From assembly GCA_018396705.1 (NCBI GenBank), contig JAGTQZ010000008.1:1-32152 (forward strand): DNA of 32,152 nt. Reading direction: 5' to 3'. The notes beneath the pieces were generated by a model. It made no database searches. It was not told where the DNA came from and saw nothing but the letters and a program-made list of their open reading frames with translations. This document shows, in pieces, positions 1 through 8,143 of this stretch (positions within the stretch are counted from its first letter, which is position 1; each line of letters starts with the position of its first letter). Source of the stretch: Candidatus Bathyarchaeota archaeon (GTDB lineage: Archaea > Thermoproteota > Bathyarchaeia > Bathyarchaeales > Bathycorpusculaceae). The position numbers and the translations under genes were made by a program.

Positions 1-709
1 TCGCCTTTTTCAAAGTTGTCATGGGTAAAATTTTTCCCTTGCCCACAACCCATCTAACATTTACGACGGCTCTGCCTTTTGAATCGAATTCAGCCTTTTC
101 CACAAGTTTTTGGTATTCACCCCAGACTTCAGCCATATCCGCCTGAATGTAGAAATTTTTTTCTGAGGCAAATGCAACTGCTAGCTCCCCCATCAAGCGC
201 ACAAAAAACCAATCATCCGAAACCACGCGCACTCCTTTAATTCTAAGAAGCCCATAAGTATGCGTGGTTTTACCAGTCCCTGAAGGCGCAATTAGGCAAA
301 CTCCTCTGCCATCTACATCCACACACGCACCGTGAACAGAATTTATTCCATGATTATCTTCAAGGATATCGCTGGCAACGCTTAAGGCTAGGGACTTGAC
401 CCAACCATAATAGTCTATGTTGATTAAAAAGGCTGTTTTAGAAAGCGGGTCATAAAGCACTTGTTGTTCCATATTTTCTTCGTTTGTTACTATTAGTCTT
501 CCATGGGAGCGAACATGCGCCGACATTGGATAGAAGCTTTCTTCCCAACGTTCCTTCATGTATTTTATGTCAGTTAAGAGCTTGATGCAACACCCGTAAA
601 TGTCAGCTCTCTCTTCATAAAGAAGGCGCTCACCATATTTTTCCATAAGCTTATCTTTTTCTTCAATAGAGATTAGTTTGACTTCATATTTTGATTTCGT
701 GACAATCAC
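1..709 (-). CDS. HPr kinase/PEPCK-like P-loop protein, C-terminus cut off by window edge
   Basis: The frame is open from a GTG at 709 to the window edge, giving 236 residues without a stop. The GTG overlaps the stop of the upstream calcium ATPase gene (GTGA), which argues for translational coupling. Near residue 126 there is an HGA motif, then a Walker A loop (APSGTGKTTHTYG, about 141-153) and an SDD motif about 164-166. The order HGA, GxxGxGKT/S, then VxDD is that of the HPr kinase and phosphoenolpyruvate carboxykinase fold. Archaea of this kind generally lack a sugar phosphotransferase system, so a true HPr kinase role is unlikely; the target is unknown. The N-terminal 100 residues are not recognised. 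Fold assignment is fairly firm, function is open. Confidence 0.7.
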   Translation of the reverse strand, partial: MIVTKSKYEVKLISIEEKDKLMEKYGERLLYEERADIYGCCIKLLTDIKYMKERWEESFYPMSAHVRSHGRLIVTNEENMEQQVLYDPLSKTAFLINIDYYGWVKSLALSVASDILEDNHGINSVHGACVDVDGRGVCLIAPSGTGKTTHTYGLLRIKGVRVVSDDWFFVRLMGELAVAFASEKNFYIQADMAEVWGEYQKLVEKAEFDSKGRAVVNVRWVVGKGKILPMTTLKKA

Positions 710-3438
710 CTCTTTATTTTACTTCTAACAAATTTTCTTAGCTCGTCTGCAAAAAACACCGAACTGGATATAAGGAAGATTGTTGCCCATTCCCAAAGTG
801 AAAGGGTAACCGTGCCTAAGGCAATCTGTAGAGGGTGTAGAAAAGTTGCCAGCAATTGTAGTATGATTGATGTGGCAATACCCAGTAGCAAATACTTGTT
901 TGTGGTCAAGCCAAGCTTAAAGACTGATGTGGTTCTTGATCTGCAGTTTATTGCGTTGAAAACTTGAAACATCGCCATAGTGGTGAAACCTAACGTCTGA
1001 GCTTTTCTAAGGTCTCCATTAAGCCATGCAATGTTAAAAATCCATAAGGTTCCAACAGCCATGAACAAGCCTACATATATTATATTTAGCGCTATATCGC
1101 GGTTGATTATTTTTTCGGTGGGTTTTCTCGGTGGCTGTTCCATAACGTCTCGCTCTTTAGGCTCCATTGCCAGAAATTTGTCAAGTAAACCATCAGTTAC
1201 CAAGTTCACCCATAATATCTGAACCGGAGTAAAAATTAACGGAACACCTGGTAGGAAAAGCAAAGCTCCAGTAATTGTGATTATTTCGCCAGTGTTTGTA
1301 GAAACTAAGTATTTTACGACTTTGCGGATGTTCTCAAAAACTACCCGTCCTTCCTCCACAGCGTTTACGATGCTTGCGAAATTGTCGTCCGCCAAAACCA
1401 TGTCCGCAGTTTCTTTTGTGACATCAGTGCCAGTAATGCCCATGGCGATTCCTATTTCTGCCGCCTTCAAGGCTGGGGCATCATTTACTCCGTCGCCTGT
1501 CATGGCTACTATGTGGCCTTTACGCCTAAGGGACTCAACTATCCTGTATTTATGGACTGGAGATACGCGGGCGAAAACCGAAGTTTTTTCTATTACTGCA
1601 TCTAACTCTTCGTCGCTTATGTGATCCATCTCCGCTCCAGTTAAAACTCCGAAACCTGGCTCCAGAATCCCGATTTCTTTTGCGATGGCTTCTGCAGTAA
1701 GCTTATGGTCTCCCGTGGCCATGATAACTTTTATCCCAGCTTTTTTACAAAGTTCCACCGCTTGTTTTGCCTCGGGCCTTGGGGGGTCGATCATGCCGAA
1801 GAGGCCGATAAAAACTAGCTTGACTTGTTTATGCTTGATTCCTTCCTTAAACGCCTCTAGATTATCCTCCTCTATTGTTTGGTATGCTGCTGCCAGCACC
1901 CTTAGCGCTTCTTTAGCCATCTCAACATTAACTTTGAGAATTTCCTCCCTTTTTTCCTTGGTCAACTTCTTTGTTTGACCCTTTTCCATAAAACTTGAAC
2001 AAAATTCCAAAACGGTCTCTGGCGCTCCTTTCATGCAAACTAGTAAAGTTTCTTCCGCAGTTTTGTGAAATGTAACCATATACCTCTTTTCGGGGTCGAA
2101 TGGGATTTCATCAACACGTGGATATTTCTTGTCTATTTCATCTTTTTGAATGCCAGCCTTTGCCGCAGCAACAATTATAGAGCCTTCAGTTGGATCTCCG
2201 TAAATTTCCCATCTGCTCTCACCATTAAGCTTGTGCTCTCTAAGCCTAGCATTATTGCAAAGGGCACCCACTTGAAGTAGTAGGCTAAGCGCGTGGTCCT
2301 CTTTTGCATCTATAACTCTTCCGTTTATTTCGAAGCTGCCTTCGGGAGTAAAGCCAACCCCTGTAACGTTAACCACCTTGTTATTAACAAATATTTTTTT
2401 GACGGTCATCTGGTTCGTCGTTAGGGTGCCCGTTTTGTCAGTGCAGATTACGGTGGCGGAGCCTAAAGTGTCAACCGCTTGCAAGTTTCTGATTATGGCG
2501 TTTCTTTTAGCCATTCTATGCACCCCAATCGCCAAAGTAATAGTAATGACTACTGGAAGTCCCTCAGGTATGGCTGAAACAGCCATCGCTAAAACAAACA
2601 GAAAACCCTCAAAAAATTCAAAACCCCGTAGGAGGCTTATTGCCAACACTATAGCGCTCGCCAAAATGGCGAGTAAACCAAGTTTTTTACCCAAATCGGC
2701 GGTTCGCTTTTGAATGGGGGTTGCAGCCTTTTCTGTTTCTTTAATAATGGAAGCTATCTTTCCCATCTCAGTTTTCATTCCAGTTGCTACAACAACAGCT
2801 TTTCCCCGCCCCTGCGTAACTATTGTGCCTGAAAAAGCCATATTCCGCCTATCGGCAACAGGCAAATCAGCATCCAAAGGCTCAGTGGTTTTCCTAACGG
2901 GAGTGGATTCGCCAGTCAGCATAGACTCGTCTATTTCGAGGTTTATTGCTTCGAAAATGCGCGCGTCCGCCGGAACCTTGTCGCCAGCATCTAAGAGGAT
3001 TATATCTCCGGGAACAATTTCCCTTGCCTTAACGCGCATTTCTATGCAGGCGCCTTTTTCTGGACAGTTTCGGAGAACTTCAGCTTCCGGCGCTGCTAAG
3101 GACTTTAAAGCATGAAGAGCAGCTTCAGCCTTATATTCCTGAACAAAACCGATTGAGGTGTTAATGGCTATTACAACAGCAACAACTACAGCGTCAATCA
3201 CTTTGCCAACTAGCAAAGAAATTAACGCGGCTGCAAGGAGCACTCCAACTAATGGATTCTTTAGCTGGTGAATTAGCAAAGCCAGTTTTGTCATTCTTTT
3301 TTCTTCTTCAAGCTCGTTTGGGCCATACTCTCTTAACCTCTTCTCCGCTTCAGCTAGCGTTAATCCATGGCCACTGGTTTTCAATTTTTCAAATATTTCC
3401 TCGACGGATAGTGCATGCCAAATATTTTCTCGCGACAA
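706..3438 (-). CDS. Calcium-translocating P-type ATPase, SERCA-like (P2A)
   Basis: A 910-residue membrane pump that would expel Ca2+ (or Mn2+) using ATP. All catalytic landmarks are present: TGES (175-178) in the actuator domain, DKTGT (334-338) with the phosphorylated Asp, KGAPE (about 470) in the nucleotide domain and TGDGVNDAP (647-655) in the hinge. The ion-site residues of SERCA-type pumps are visible: PEGLP in M4 (291-295), N715 and E718 in M5, and NLVTD (745-749) in M6. At the place of the SERCA M8 glutamate there is a Gln (Q825), so site I may be altered. Four helices precede and six follow the cytoplasmic core. The start is TTG at 3438 with GAGGAG upstream. It lies 43 bases after the glycosyltransferase gene and overlaps the next gene by four bases. 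Confidence 0.95.
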   Translation of the reverse strand: MSRENIWHALSVEEIFEKLKTSGHGLTLAEAEKRLREYGPNELEEEKRMTKLALLIHQLKNPLVGVLLAAALISLLVGKVIDAVVVAVVIAINTSIGFVQEYKAEAALHALKSLAAPEAEVLRNCPEKGACIEMRVKAREIVPGDIILLDAGDKVPADARIFEAINLEIDESMLTGESTPVRKTTEPLDADLPVADRRNMAFSGTIVTQGRGKAVVVATGMKTEMGKIASIIKETEKAATPIQKRTADLGKKLGLLAILASAIVLAISLLRGFEFFEGFLFVLAMAVSAIPEGLPVVITITLAIGVHRMAKRNAIIRNLQAVDTLGSATVICTDKTGTLTTNQMTVKKIFVNNKVVNVTGVGFTPEGSFEINGRVIDAKEDHALSLLLQVGALCNNARLREHKLNGESRWEIYGDPTEGSIIVAAAKAGIQKDEIDKKYPRVDEIPFDPEKRYMVTFHKTAEETLLVCMKGAPETVLEFCSSFMEKGQTKKLTKEKREEILKVNVEMAKEALRVLAAAYQTIEEDNLEAFKEGIKHKQVKLVFIGLFGMIDPPRPEAKQAVELCKKAGIKVIMATGDHKLTAEAIAKEIGILEPGFGVLTGAEMDHISDEELDAVIEKTSVFARVSPVHKYRIVESLRRKGHIVAMTGDGVNDAPALKAAEIGIAMGITGTDVTKETADMVLADDNFASIVNAVEEGRVVFENIRKVVKYLVSTNTGEIITITGALLFLPGVPLIFTPVQILWVNLVTDGLLDKFLAMEPKERDVMEQPPRKPTEKIINRDIALNIIYVGLFMAVGTLWIFNIAWLNGDLRKAQTLGFTTMAMFQVFNAINCRSRTTSVFKLGLTTNKYLLLGIATSIILQLLATFLHPLQIALGTVTLSLWEWATIFLISSSVFFADELRKFVRSKIKR

Positions 3439-3481
3439 GTTAGTCTCCTCTATTCTTTCAGAAAATCATATTAATGAAACT

Positions 3482-4728
3482 TTACTTTTCTCTCATAACC
3501 GCCTTGTAGATTTCAAGGGTTTGTTCCGCAGCCTTTCTCCACGTAAAGTATTCCAAAACTCGTTTTCGTCCGTTTTTGCCCCAGATTTCTGCCCTATGCG
3601 GGTCTTTAAGCGTTTCCTTGATTCCCCAAGCTATGTCGGCTGAATCTCCGCCATTTATATGGATTCCGTTTTGATGCGGACCTGAGGAGATTACCTGCTC
3701 TCTGAAGCCAACAACTCCACGGGAGCCAACCACGACGGGCTTTTCCATAGCCATGGCTTCAAGGCTTACTATGCCAAAAGGTTCGTAAACCGACGGGAAA
3801 ACACATACATCTGCGGCGGCATAATGTAGTATTCTTTCGTCTTCTGGTATAAATTCGAATCTATAGATGACTTTATCCTTTATTCCAAGCCTGTTTGCAG
3901 TTTCAACAATGTCTTTTTGTTCTTCACCTTTGCCTAAAATTAAAAGCTTTGTTTTCGGGTATTCTTCCAGAATCAAGGGCATTGCCTGTATTAAGTTTTT
4001 GACGCTTTTTACCCATGCAAGTCTTCCCACAAAGAGAATCATTTTCTCGTCGGGTTCAATGTTATATTTTTCGCGAAGTCCTTCTACGTCTTCAGGTTTA
4101 GAGTTTTTAGGATTGTAGCGTTCAGGGTCTACGCCGTTCCATACAACATTAATTTTTGATTGAGGCCATCCATGTCTCATCAAGTCTTCTTGCATGGCGT
4201 GGCTTACAGTTATTATTTTATTCGCTTGCTGGGCTGTCTCCCATTCGAGATGTGAAACAACTTTTGATCCTTGGCCTCCGCTTCTGCCCCATTCAGTGCT
4301 GTGGACGTGAAAGATAAGGGGAATGTCTACTTCATTCTTGATTATTAACCCTGCTATGCTGCTAAGCCAGTCATGCACGCAAACCACATCAAAGCTGTAA
4401 CCCTCTTTACGAATTAGGTTGTTAATGAACTTCGTCGCGCTTAGAATGTTGTAAACGAAAACATCGTTAAAAAAGCGAATATTTGTTCCCCAATTTCTGA
4501 GATCTTCAATTACAAACATGGGAAAAACGTGACTGGCATCAGCGATCAAAGGACGATGAACCTCAACTCCCTTAAGAATTTCTCTAGTTTTCAAATTCCC
4601 TGATTAAGAGTAAAGACTGACACATCATGGCATAGTTGAACGAACTCACGAGTTATGTATTCGGCGTATGTGCCTAAGCCACCGACTATTTGAGGTGGAT
4701 ACTCCCAAACAAAGAAACCTATCCGCAT
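3482..4728 (-). CDS. GT-B glycosyltransferase (GT4/glycogen synthase-like), interrupted by a one-base frameshift
   Basis: The long downstream frame (3482-4594) encodes 370 residues of a retaining GT-B glycosyltransferase: VHDWL (about 73-77), FVGR (188-191) with the following conserved basic residues, and the donor-binding EPFGIVSLEAMA motif with Glu at 271 and 279. Its apparent TTG start would lack the acceptor-binding N-terminus. That N-terminus is found just upstream in another frame: ATG at 4728 starts MRIGFFVWEYPPQIVGGLG, containing the GGL motif, and runs 45 codons into a TGA at about 4593. One extra base in the GGG run at 4598-4600 would join both parts into about 415 residues. This is either a sequencing or assembly slip, or a recent inactivation; nothing else in the gene is decayed. 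It heads a minus-strand operon with the ATPase. Confidence 0.85.
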
Positions 4729-4757
4729 CTAACATCATCCCAACGATAATATATCTC

Positions 4758-4800
4758 TAAACTTATAAACATTATCCTAATTAGAAATACTTATAAGTAA
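4758..4800. promoter_or_regulatory. Divergent promoter pair with two TATA boxes
   Basis: A TATA element GTTTATAAGT on the minus strand (4761-4770) sits about 35 bases before the ATG at 4728 of the glycosyltransferase. A second, palindromic element ACTTATAAGT (4789-4798) sits about 35 bases before the ATG at 4833 on the plus strand. Both spacings fit archaeal promoters with short leaders. Seen in sequence; transcript starts are inferred. Confidence 0.6.
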
Positions 4801-4832
4801 AAATCAATAAATATAGTTTAAAGGTGAACAAT

Positions 4833-5099
4833 ATGCTTAAAAACTCCATATTTAAAAAGGCCGCATCATGCGAGGAGTCAAAGTTTTTCCATTTATTCTT
4901 TTTGAAAAACAACGAGGATTGTGATGTCGAAGTCGAAGAGGTAGAAGAAATTGATTTCACCAAAATTATAGAGCGCCTCAAAAGGGGAGAATCAGTTTTT
5001 ATATCACCAAAGTGCAAGCAAGAATCTAGCCGAAAAATACCCGTTAAAAAATTTTCTAAAGAAAATGCATCTGAGCCGTGGTATTTCACTCACATTTGA
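4833..5099 (+). CDS. Small hypothetical protein with acidic middle and basic end
   Basis: I do not recognise this 88-residue protein. The ATG at 4833 follows an AAAGGTGA ribosome binding site by five bases, better than the GTG at 4824 that lies inside the site itself. The N-terminus is basic and aromatic, residues about 29-42 are strongly acidic (VEVEEVEEIDF), followed by an amphipathic stretch (IIERLKRGESVF) and a lysine-rich tail ending in EPWYFTHI. No signal peptide or membrane helix is seen. A 102-residue frame on the other strand overlaps it but has no binding site. It has its own TATA box and is followed by an independent promoter. Confidence 0.6.
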   Translation: MLKNSIFKKAASCEESKFFHLFFLKNNEDCDVEVEEVEEIDFTKIIERLKRGESVFISPKCKQESSRKIPVKKFSKENASEPWYFTHI

Positions 5100-5128
5100 G
5101 GACAAGATACTTTTAATTATCTATCGAA

Positions 5129-5137
5129 TTTATAATA
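5129..5137 (+). promoter_or_regulatory. TATA box for protease gene
   Basis: TTTATAATA lies about 55 bases before the preferred TTG start at 5189. A start of transcription near 5158 would leave a leader of about 30 bases holding the GGAG ribosome binding site at 5176-5179. Confidence 0.45.
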
Positions 5138-5188
5138 AGATGGGGCAACATGTACTATAGTTAAAATCGAAGTTTGGAGAAATGCGCA

Positions 5189-6307
5189 TTGTCCTTAAAT
5201 ATTGGTAAACTTTTAGGCGTTCCGGTTAAACTCCACTTTACGCTAATTCTCGGTGTTTTGCTTATTGCCTGGACTCTTGCTGTAGGTTATTTACCCTTGG
5301 AATATCCTGGGTTGTCTTCAACAACCTATTGGCTGATTGGTGTAGTAAGCGCTGTCACGCTTTTTGCCTCTGTTTTACTTCATGAATTGGCGCATTCATA
5401 TGTAGCCAAGAAAAATGGTTTACCCGTAAGGCGAATCGTTCTCTTTATTTTTGGCGGTGTATCAGAAATTGAAGGAGAACCGAAAGAAGCCCGCCTCGAA
5501 TTCAAAGTGGCCCTAGTTGGACCATTGACCAGTTTTGTGATTGCATTAATCTTATGGTTTTTGCAATATCCAGCGAGCGCCTTTGGAGTTTTAGCTGTGG
5601 CACCCCTAGAATATGGAGCCTACATTAACCTGTTATTAGGCGGATTCAACTTGCTTCCTGCTTTCCCGCTTGACGGTGGACGAATCCTAAGAGCGGGGAT
5701 TTGGCGCTGGAAAAAGAACTTGCTACAAGCGACTAGAATCGCCACAAGAATTGGGGTTTTCTTTTCTTATGTGCTTGTTTTCTGGGGATTATTTTTCATA
5801 ATCGGAGGAGTTTTCATTGGAGGATTATGGTTTGTTCTGATCGGATGGTTCCTGAAAAATGGAGCGGAATCAAGCTACAGGCAAACCATCGTAAGCGAAG
5901 CCTTGGCAGACGTTTTAGTCCGCGACATAATGACCCGAGAGGTCCACACCGTTGACCCAGACACCTCAATCACAGAAATCGTGGAAACTCACTTTACAAA
6001 ATATAAACATGGAGGATTTCCTGTGGTAAAAGACTCTGAACTGCTTGGGATTATCACACTTGAAGACATAAAGAAGATTCCTAAAGAAAAGTGGCAGGAA
6101 ACTAAAGTAAGCGATGCAATGACACCTTGTGAGAAGCTTAAGTGCGCAAGCCCTGAGGAAACAGCCGTAGACGCCTTAATGAAAATGTCAAAATATAATG
6201 TAGGCCGCCTTCCGGTCCAAGAGGATGGAAAACTTGTTGGAATAATCACCCGAAGTGATATTATACACGCCATTCAAATTAAAACGGAGTTAGGAGGTGA
6301 AAAATAA
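5189..6307 (+). CDS. Site-2 protease (M50) with C-terminal CBS domain pair
   Basis: An intramembrane zinc metalloprotease of the archaeal S2P/SpoIVFB type. The HELAH zinc motif is at about residues 65-69 and the third zinc ligand is in PLDGGR (Asp about 162), both within predicted membrane helices; about six helices fill residues 10-225. Two CBS repeats follow (about 245-300 and 305-365), which in this family bind adenine nucleotides and gate the protease. The start chosen is TTG at 5189, nine bases after GGAG; a TTG at 5174 is in frame but has no ribosome binding site and adds five residues atypical for the family. The stop TAA overlaps the ATG of the PRC-barrel gene by one base, so the two are coupled. 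Substrate unknown, possibly a membrane-bound regulator. Confidence 0.93.
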   Translation: MSLNIGKLLGVPVKLHFTLILGVLLIAWTLAVGYLPLEYPGLSSTTYWLIGVVSAVTLFASVLLHELAHSYVAKKNGLPVRRIVLFIFGGVSEIEGEPKEARLEFKVALVGPLTSFVIALILWFLQYPASAFGVLAVAPLEYGAYINLLLGGFNLLPAFPLDGGRILRAGIWRWKKNLLQATRIATRIGVFFSYVLVFWGLFFIIGGVFIGGLWFVLIGWFLKNGAESSYRQTIVSEALADVLVRDIMTREVHTVDPDTSITEIVETHFTKYKHGGFPVVKDSELLGIITLEDIKKIPKEKWQETKVSDAMTPCEKLKCASPEETAVDALMKMSKYNVGRLPVQEDGKLVGIITRSDIIHAIQIKTELGGEK

Positions 6308-6594
6308 TGGTGAATGTAAACACACTCCTCGGAAAAAACGTAGTCGGCGATGACGCCCGATTAATTGGCAGCGTCACAGGTGTAGAAGTAGAGCTATTGC
6401 CTTCATGGAAAATCACTCATCTACATGTAAGTTTGACAGAAGAAACAACAAGAGAACTTGGATACAAAAAACCATTCCTAGGGTCAGTAGAAGTTCTAAT
6501 ACCTATATCCATAGTCAAAGCCGTCGGAGACCTAATATCATTAGACAAGAAAACTGCAGAACTCAAAGATATAGTGGAACCAACCAAGAAATAA
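6307..6594 (+). CDS. PRC-barrel domain protein
   Basis: A 95-residue soluble protein with one PRC-barrel: the GKNVVGDDARLIGSVTGVEV start and the GSVEVLIPISIVKAVGDLISL end are the two halves of the small beta-barrel. Free-standing PRC-barrels in archaea act as adaptor modules, for example in cell division and RNA processing proteins. Here it begins on the last base of the protease stop codon (TAATG), which suggests that the two act together, perhaps with the barrel as a partner of the CBS domains. The latter is inference. Its gene converges on the winged-helix gene, with four bases between the stops. Confidence 0.85.
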   Translation: MVNVNTLLGKNVVGDDARLIGSVTGVEVELLPSWKITHLHVSLTEETTRELGYKKPFLGSVEVLIPISIVKAVGDLISLDKKTAELKDIVEPTKK

Positions 6595-6598
6595 TAAT

Positions 6599-6892
6599 CT
6601 ACGGCTTGATAACCATAACTATCCTTTTAACGGCTAACTCGCAGATCTTCCGGATTCCTCTTCTACCTGGCTCGTAACTAACCTTCACCAGCTTTAACTC
6701 CTCTAAACGATGAATTTGTTCACTTACGTAGGCTTCACTCAAATTCAACCTTTTAGCAATCGTCGAAACATCAAGACGCTCCTCAGAAATCAGCTGAAGA
6801 ATTCGGAAACTTGACTCGGTAAGGACATCAGCTACCTTTAAAGCCTCCTCTCCTGAAACTATCATCTCTTCCGACGTCAACACACACCTCAT
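6599..6892 (-). CDS. Winged-helix transcriptional regulator (ArsR-like)
   Basis: A 97-residue DNA-binding protein. Residues about 27-80 form a winged helix: ILQLISEERLDVSTIAKRL is the first part, LSEAYVSEQIHRLEELKLV the recognition helix region and KVSYEPGRRGIRKICEL the wing. The sequence resembles archaeal ArsR/MarR-like repressors; no metal-binding cysteine pair is evident (only C3 and one Cys near residue 85). The ATG at 6892 opens a stretch of about 400 bases without genes. The regulated genes cannot be named from the sequence; the convergent protease/PRC pair is one candidate. Confidence 0.85.
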   Translation of the reverse strand: MRCVLTSEEMIVSGEEALKVADVLTESSFRILQLISEERLDVSTIAKRLNLSEAYVSEQIHRLEELKLVKVSYEPGRRGIRKICELAVKRIVMVIKP

Positions 6893-7310
6893 TAACTTAA
6901 CTCATTTTAGTAGGAAGTCTCTTATAACATTTGCTAAACTCGATTAATATAGGAAAAAAGAAATACTTTATATCATCTAAAAGCTAAAATCAAGAAATGG
7001 TTTTCATCAAGTGTTTATCGATGTACAGATATTAGCGCTTTTGATCTTACAAAAAATTTTCTTATGCCTTCATTTTGAAGTTTTACTGTTAATAACGTTT
7101 AATTGAAGTTTGTTGGCGGCTTTGAGAGCTCCCATTTTCGTTTAATGTGGAAGTTCTCCTTCATAAAATGAATTCAACTTAAAACTAATTTTTAGGTTAA
7201 AGTTGTATTTTGCAATGGCTAATGTTCTATTTGTCGTTTGCATTTTATGTGCTTGTTATTTTTGTTGAAAAGCTGTCATGATTAGGTGAGTCTTATATGT
7301 TTGCGGTCGC
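6893..7310. other. AT-rich gap without recognisable genes
   Basis: The 418 bases between the winged-helix gene and the truncated nuclease copy have short, interrupted frames in all directions. A TACTTTATATCA element near 6964-6975 could be a promoter. The left end of the putative integrated element should lie here or in the next few hundred bases, but I see no tRNA-derived repeat. Confidence 0.4.
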
Positions 7311-7670
7311 TTGGCTGTTAAGTTCGGCTTGTTTGATCGCGCTGGAAGACCTAGGAAAGCTTTCATCTTGGATTCATTGCTGAGGTTTAGTTGTTTAGGC
7401 TGCGTGAAGAAGGCTTTTACGCAAACGCGTTTGCGCGGCGATGGTGGTGACAATATAGATCCCCTTTACAGGGAATTCCATGATTTTGCGGTAAACCTCC
7501 TATCTGGAGCATTAATGTGCGCCTTGGACAGGGAAAATCTAAGTGTTTGTTGTGAGGACCGCGGTGACCACGGAGTTGTCGACGTCGCAATCAAGCCAAG
7601 AGGTTTTGGCGTCATCGTTGTCGTTGAGGTTAAAACAGGAAGACGCATTAGCCTAGTGCAGACGCTCTAG
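7311..7670 (+). pseudogene. Truncated paralogue of the PD-(D/E)XK nuclease at 8144
   Basis: The 119-residue frame from TTG 7311 matches the middle of the intact nuclease downstream: KFGLFDRAGRPRKAFI and a CLGCVKKAFTQ stretch correspond to KFGLVDAMGRPRKAFI and CVGCIRKVFTQ. It keeps the catalytic pattern (Asp 91; EVK 106-108) but lacks the first 40 or so residues, and a TAG after LVQTL removes the last 100. Traces of the lost end (SLLEYL, near 7715-7735) survive in the same frame after the stop. The bases 7671-7893 that follow contain nothing else I can support. No ribosome binding site is seen. An old duplication that has decayed is the simplest reading; a functional short version is less likely. 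Confidence 0.7.
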
Positions 7671-7893
7671 ATGGATTCAGAAGTCAGCTCGCCCAGCTTT
7701 GACTTGAGGTACTCGTCGAGCCTCCTCGAATACCTATTCACGATGTAGGGCGGGAGGGTTTGGTCGTCGGGTTTCTATGGATAGTGAATTAATGATTGAC
7801 ATGAAAGTGATAAGTGCGCACACAGCGGTCGTAAAAATTCATCATAGTTCATGGAAATCAACAAAAAGAAACGAAAGCCGATCTCTAACGTTT

Positions 7894-8067
7894 TCATATT
7901 TTTTGGTATATTATTCGCCTTTTTTGCTGGTCTATGGAAACTTTTAGCCTTTCTCCGTTGGTTATGCTTAGGGCTTCTGCCGCCTGTTTTGGAATTGTGA
8001 CCATGAAGCTTCCGCTTCGCCTTAGTTGGACTTTCACGAAGTCTATTTCGACCTCTTGGCTTGTCAT
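7894..8067 (-). CDS. AbrB/SpoVT-type DNA-binding regulator (antitoxin-like)
   Basis: A 57-residue protein of the swapped-hairpin AbrB fold: the segment VQLRRSGSFMVTIPKQAAEA followed by LSITNGERLKVSI is the characteristic strand-helix-strand DNA-binding unit, as in MazE and archaeal AbrB regulators. The ATG at 8067 is preceded by GGGTGG at a good distance; a TTG at 8097 is in frame but weaker. The gene is divergent from the nuclease pair with only 76 bases between starts, so it probably represses both itself and the pair from that shared region. The size and arrangement resemble an antitoxin or operon autorepressor; which of the two is not decided by the sequence. Confidence 0.8.
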   Translation of the reverse strand: MTSQEVEIDFVKVQLRRSGSFMVTIPKQAAEALSITNGERLKVSIDQQKRRIIYQKI

Positions 8068-8143
8068 GCAACCACCCGTTACTATTTGCAACCACAAAGT
8101 TTATATATTTTTCCACCATTAATGTGGTTTTAGGTGGTCGAAA
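8068..8143. promoter_or_regulatory. Shared divergent promoter between abrB-like and nuclease genes
   Basis: AAGTTTATATATTT (8096-8109) can serve as a TATA box in both directions. TGCAACCAC occurs downstream of the minus start and GGTGG-type words occur on both sides; these would serve as ribosome binding sites (GGGTGG for the minus gene, AGGTGGT at 8132-8138 for the plus gene) and may also be regulator contacts. Confidence 0.55.

Noticed and set aside
1277-1624. Plus-strand frames opposite the calcium ATPase
   Set aside because: All are antisense shadows of a strongly conserved gene.
4781-5089. 102-residue minus-strand frame opposite the small acidic protein
   Set aside because: No ribosome binding site, serine-rich shadow composition, and the plus-strand frame has a good binding site and TATA box.
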